The notes under the pieces are model-generated. The model was not told where the DNA came from. It did no database searches and worked only from the letters and a program-made list of their open reading frames with translations. From positions 27,535-91,534 of the forward strand of contig VZRR01005733.1 of the NCBI GenBank assembly GCA_013398015.1: 64,000 bases of DNA. Reading direction: 5' to 3'. Every line of letters begins with the position of its first letter. The first letter of the stretch is position 1. Shown piece by piece: positions 62,567-64,000 of this stretch. The stretch is from Oreocharis arfaki. Lineage: Eukaryota; Chordata; Aves; Passeriformes; Paramythiidae. Position numbers and translations under genes: made by a program.

Positions 62567-64000
62567 GTAAAACAGATACTGTACGAGTCTGTATGAATTG
62601 ACTGACTATAGTAAAGGTGCAGAAATATCAAGGAGAACATTTGATAGCCATAAAATTTAATTTGAAAATGTTGTCTCCTGACAAAGAAAAGCTCAAACTC
62701 AGTATTTGTTTCTTGGGCAATATAAGAGAGAGTATGAATATGTGCAGAACAAAACTTTTCTTCTCTAGATCACTTCATACCTAGGCTAGTCTTCTAATGA
62801 CTGGAATTTGCAGGCATCAGTAAATTTCCAGAAGTGTATGTTCAATAAGCTAGTGAAAAGTTCTTTTTCATTCTGGTTCTTTTAATACCAAAAAATTGTG
62901 GTATCACTGTATCTCTACTGGTAGTGTCAGCAGTGATAGAGAAGAATTCTATTTATCTTTCTATCTTCAGATGTAGTAGATGTTATTCTGTCCACCAGCT
63001 CTTTCAAGGTCAATGTAGTAATTTTTGCCTCTCCTCTCCTATCAGTTGGAATTCTACCTTGAGTGGAGTCCAAACTATATCAGTGATTTATTAATAATAT
63101 AAATATGCGTTTGGCAGATCTTGCAAGACTGTCAGTCCTGTAGTGCATATCTCCAGTTGATTTGTTTATGAGTCTGTTTCCATCTGCAAATTCTAAGTTT
63201 CCAGACTTTCCATTTGTCCATGTAATCTCACTTTTATTTTGACATACTCATAAAAAGTTCAGTAGTGCCCTTGAAGAAGAGTCTAGACAAGATAATGTTC
63301 CGGATAGCACTCCAGTTTAATGTTAAACTAGCGAATTTGCACCCAATATCTTTTTGCTGTTCATTAGAGAGTTAGCTTCAGATTTTCTGTTAAGTATTTT
63401 ACTGCAAACTAATAGCCACAGTAAATGCTGAAGCTTAACTGTGCAGTATCAAATGGAGTTGGAGTATCTATAGAATTGAAGTCCACAGGCAGGAACTATG
63501 GAACTTACCACTTTATGATATGTAATGCACAAAATTTTTGAGAGAGATATTATTTTTCTTCTACAGTTCTTATCTGTGAAACCTCTGCCTGAATTGAGCT
63601 TGTCTTCATGGAAGATTTTTCCTGTGATCAAAAGCTTCCTTTATTTTTGATTAGTGCTTCTTAGGAAGTGTCAGGAAGTCAGTGTTCTACTCATACTGCT
63701 TGATCAGGGAAATATTTCCCTCAGTTAAGCTGTATTGAATGTTTCTTTGTGTGAATGAAAATCTCCAGTGAGTTTCTGTCACATCTGTGACAAAGTAAAT
63801 AACTTTTAGTAGGCCTCCATGCTTGTGTTATCAGAGAGCCAGAGATTTTACCCTACTTGAACGTTAAGATCCCAGTTTTGCCATAAATGGTCTCTGTGCA
63901 GAAGCCCTGCCCCTTATCAGCCTCCTGATTTGGTGGGTCTTAAGTGTCTTTAGTAATTGCAGGATTCAGGACATGCTGCTTCCGTTTAGGTCATGCATTG
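62567..64000 (+). other. DNAH8 intron 51 (partial), nothing recognised
   Basis: The intron after exon 51 runs to the window end. No further exon with DNAH8 similarity (the expected VQSLNLLEGLIP-like sequence) was found on this stretch. Confidence 0.6.

Noticed and set aside
1..64000. Assignment of the gene to DNAH5 rather than DNAH8
   Set aside because: DNAH5 has different residues at several diagnostic sites (SMGGAPAG, ISIILTCKKE, GPSGAGKT), whereas the window has the DNAH8 forms throughout.
1..64000. A novel defence, toxin or other undescribed system
   Set aside because: All conserved coding sequence belongs to one dynein gene and the rest is intron or common repeats; nothing supports such a system.

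Overview
The window is vertebrate nuclear DNA, most likely from a bird. The genes are split by AT-rich introns with GT-AG boundaries, and most of the recognisable interspersed repeats are fragments of CR1, the dominant avian LINE. Two solo endogenous-retrovirus LTRs are also present. There are no bacterial-type operons, tRNAs, rRNAs or CRISPR arrays.

Nearly the whole window is the 5' half of one plus-strand gene. It encodes an axonemal dynein heavy chain that I identify as DNAH8, an outer-arm (gamma-type) heavy chain paralogous to DNAH5. I assembled 51 coding exons from 1689 to 62566. They join in one frame without stops or frameshifts for 7,401 nt (2,467 codons), roughly half of the usual length of about 4,500-4,700 residues. 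The order is: a Ser/Arg-rich N-terminus (about 1-64); the DHC_N1 tail (about 190-800); a lysine/glutamate-rich loop (about 940-985); further tail; the DHC_N2 linker (about 1440-1840); AAA1 with Walker A and B (about 1970-2230); and AAA2 with Walker A and a degenerate Walker B (from about 2250). AAA3-6, the stalk and the C-terminus must lie downstream.

By region: 1-300 is a CpG island, probably the promoter and possibly shared with a divergent neighbour. 301-1680 is 5' non-coding or first-intron sequence. 1.7-31 kb holds the tail exons 1-24, spread out, with a short solo LTR at 6 kb and CR1 copies at 15.6, 20.4 and 25.3 kb. 31.4-35 kb is the largest intron and carries a 1.2-kb solo LTR in antisense. 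35-49 kb holds exons 25-38, with CR1 endonuclease-region and reverse-transcriptase-region fragments between them. 49-62.6 kb holds the end of the linker, AAA1 and the first part of AAA2. The last 1.4 kb is the start of the next intron.

I found no undescribed system. The points most worth a second look are a roughly 70-bp duplication whose younger-looking context abuts the exon 32 donor, an unassigned 108-codon open frame in intron 48, the two LTRs with target-site duplications, and the uncertain 5' end of the gene. Exon limits were read by eye from splice signals, frame continuity and remembered DNAH8/DNAH5 protein similarity; no alignment was run.
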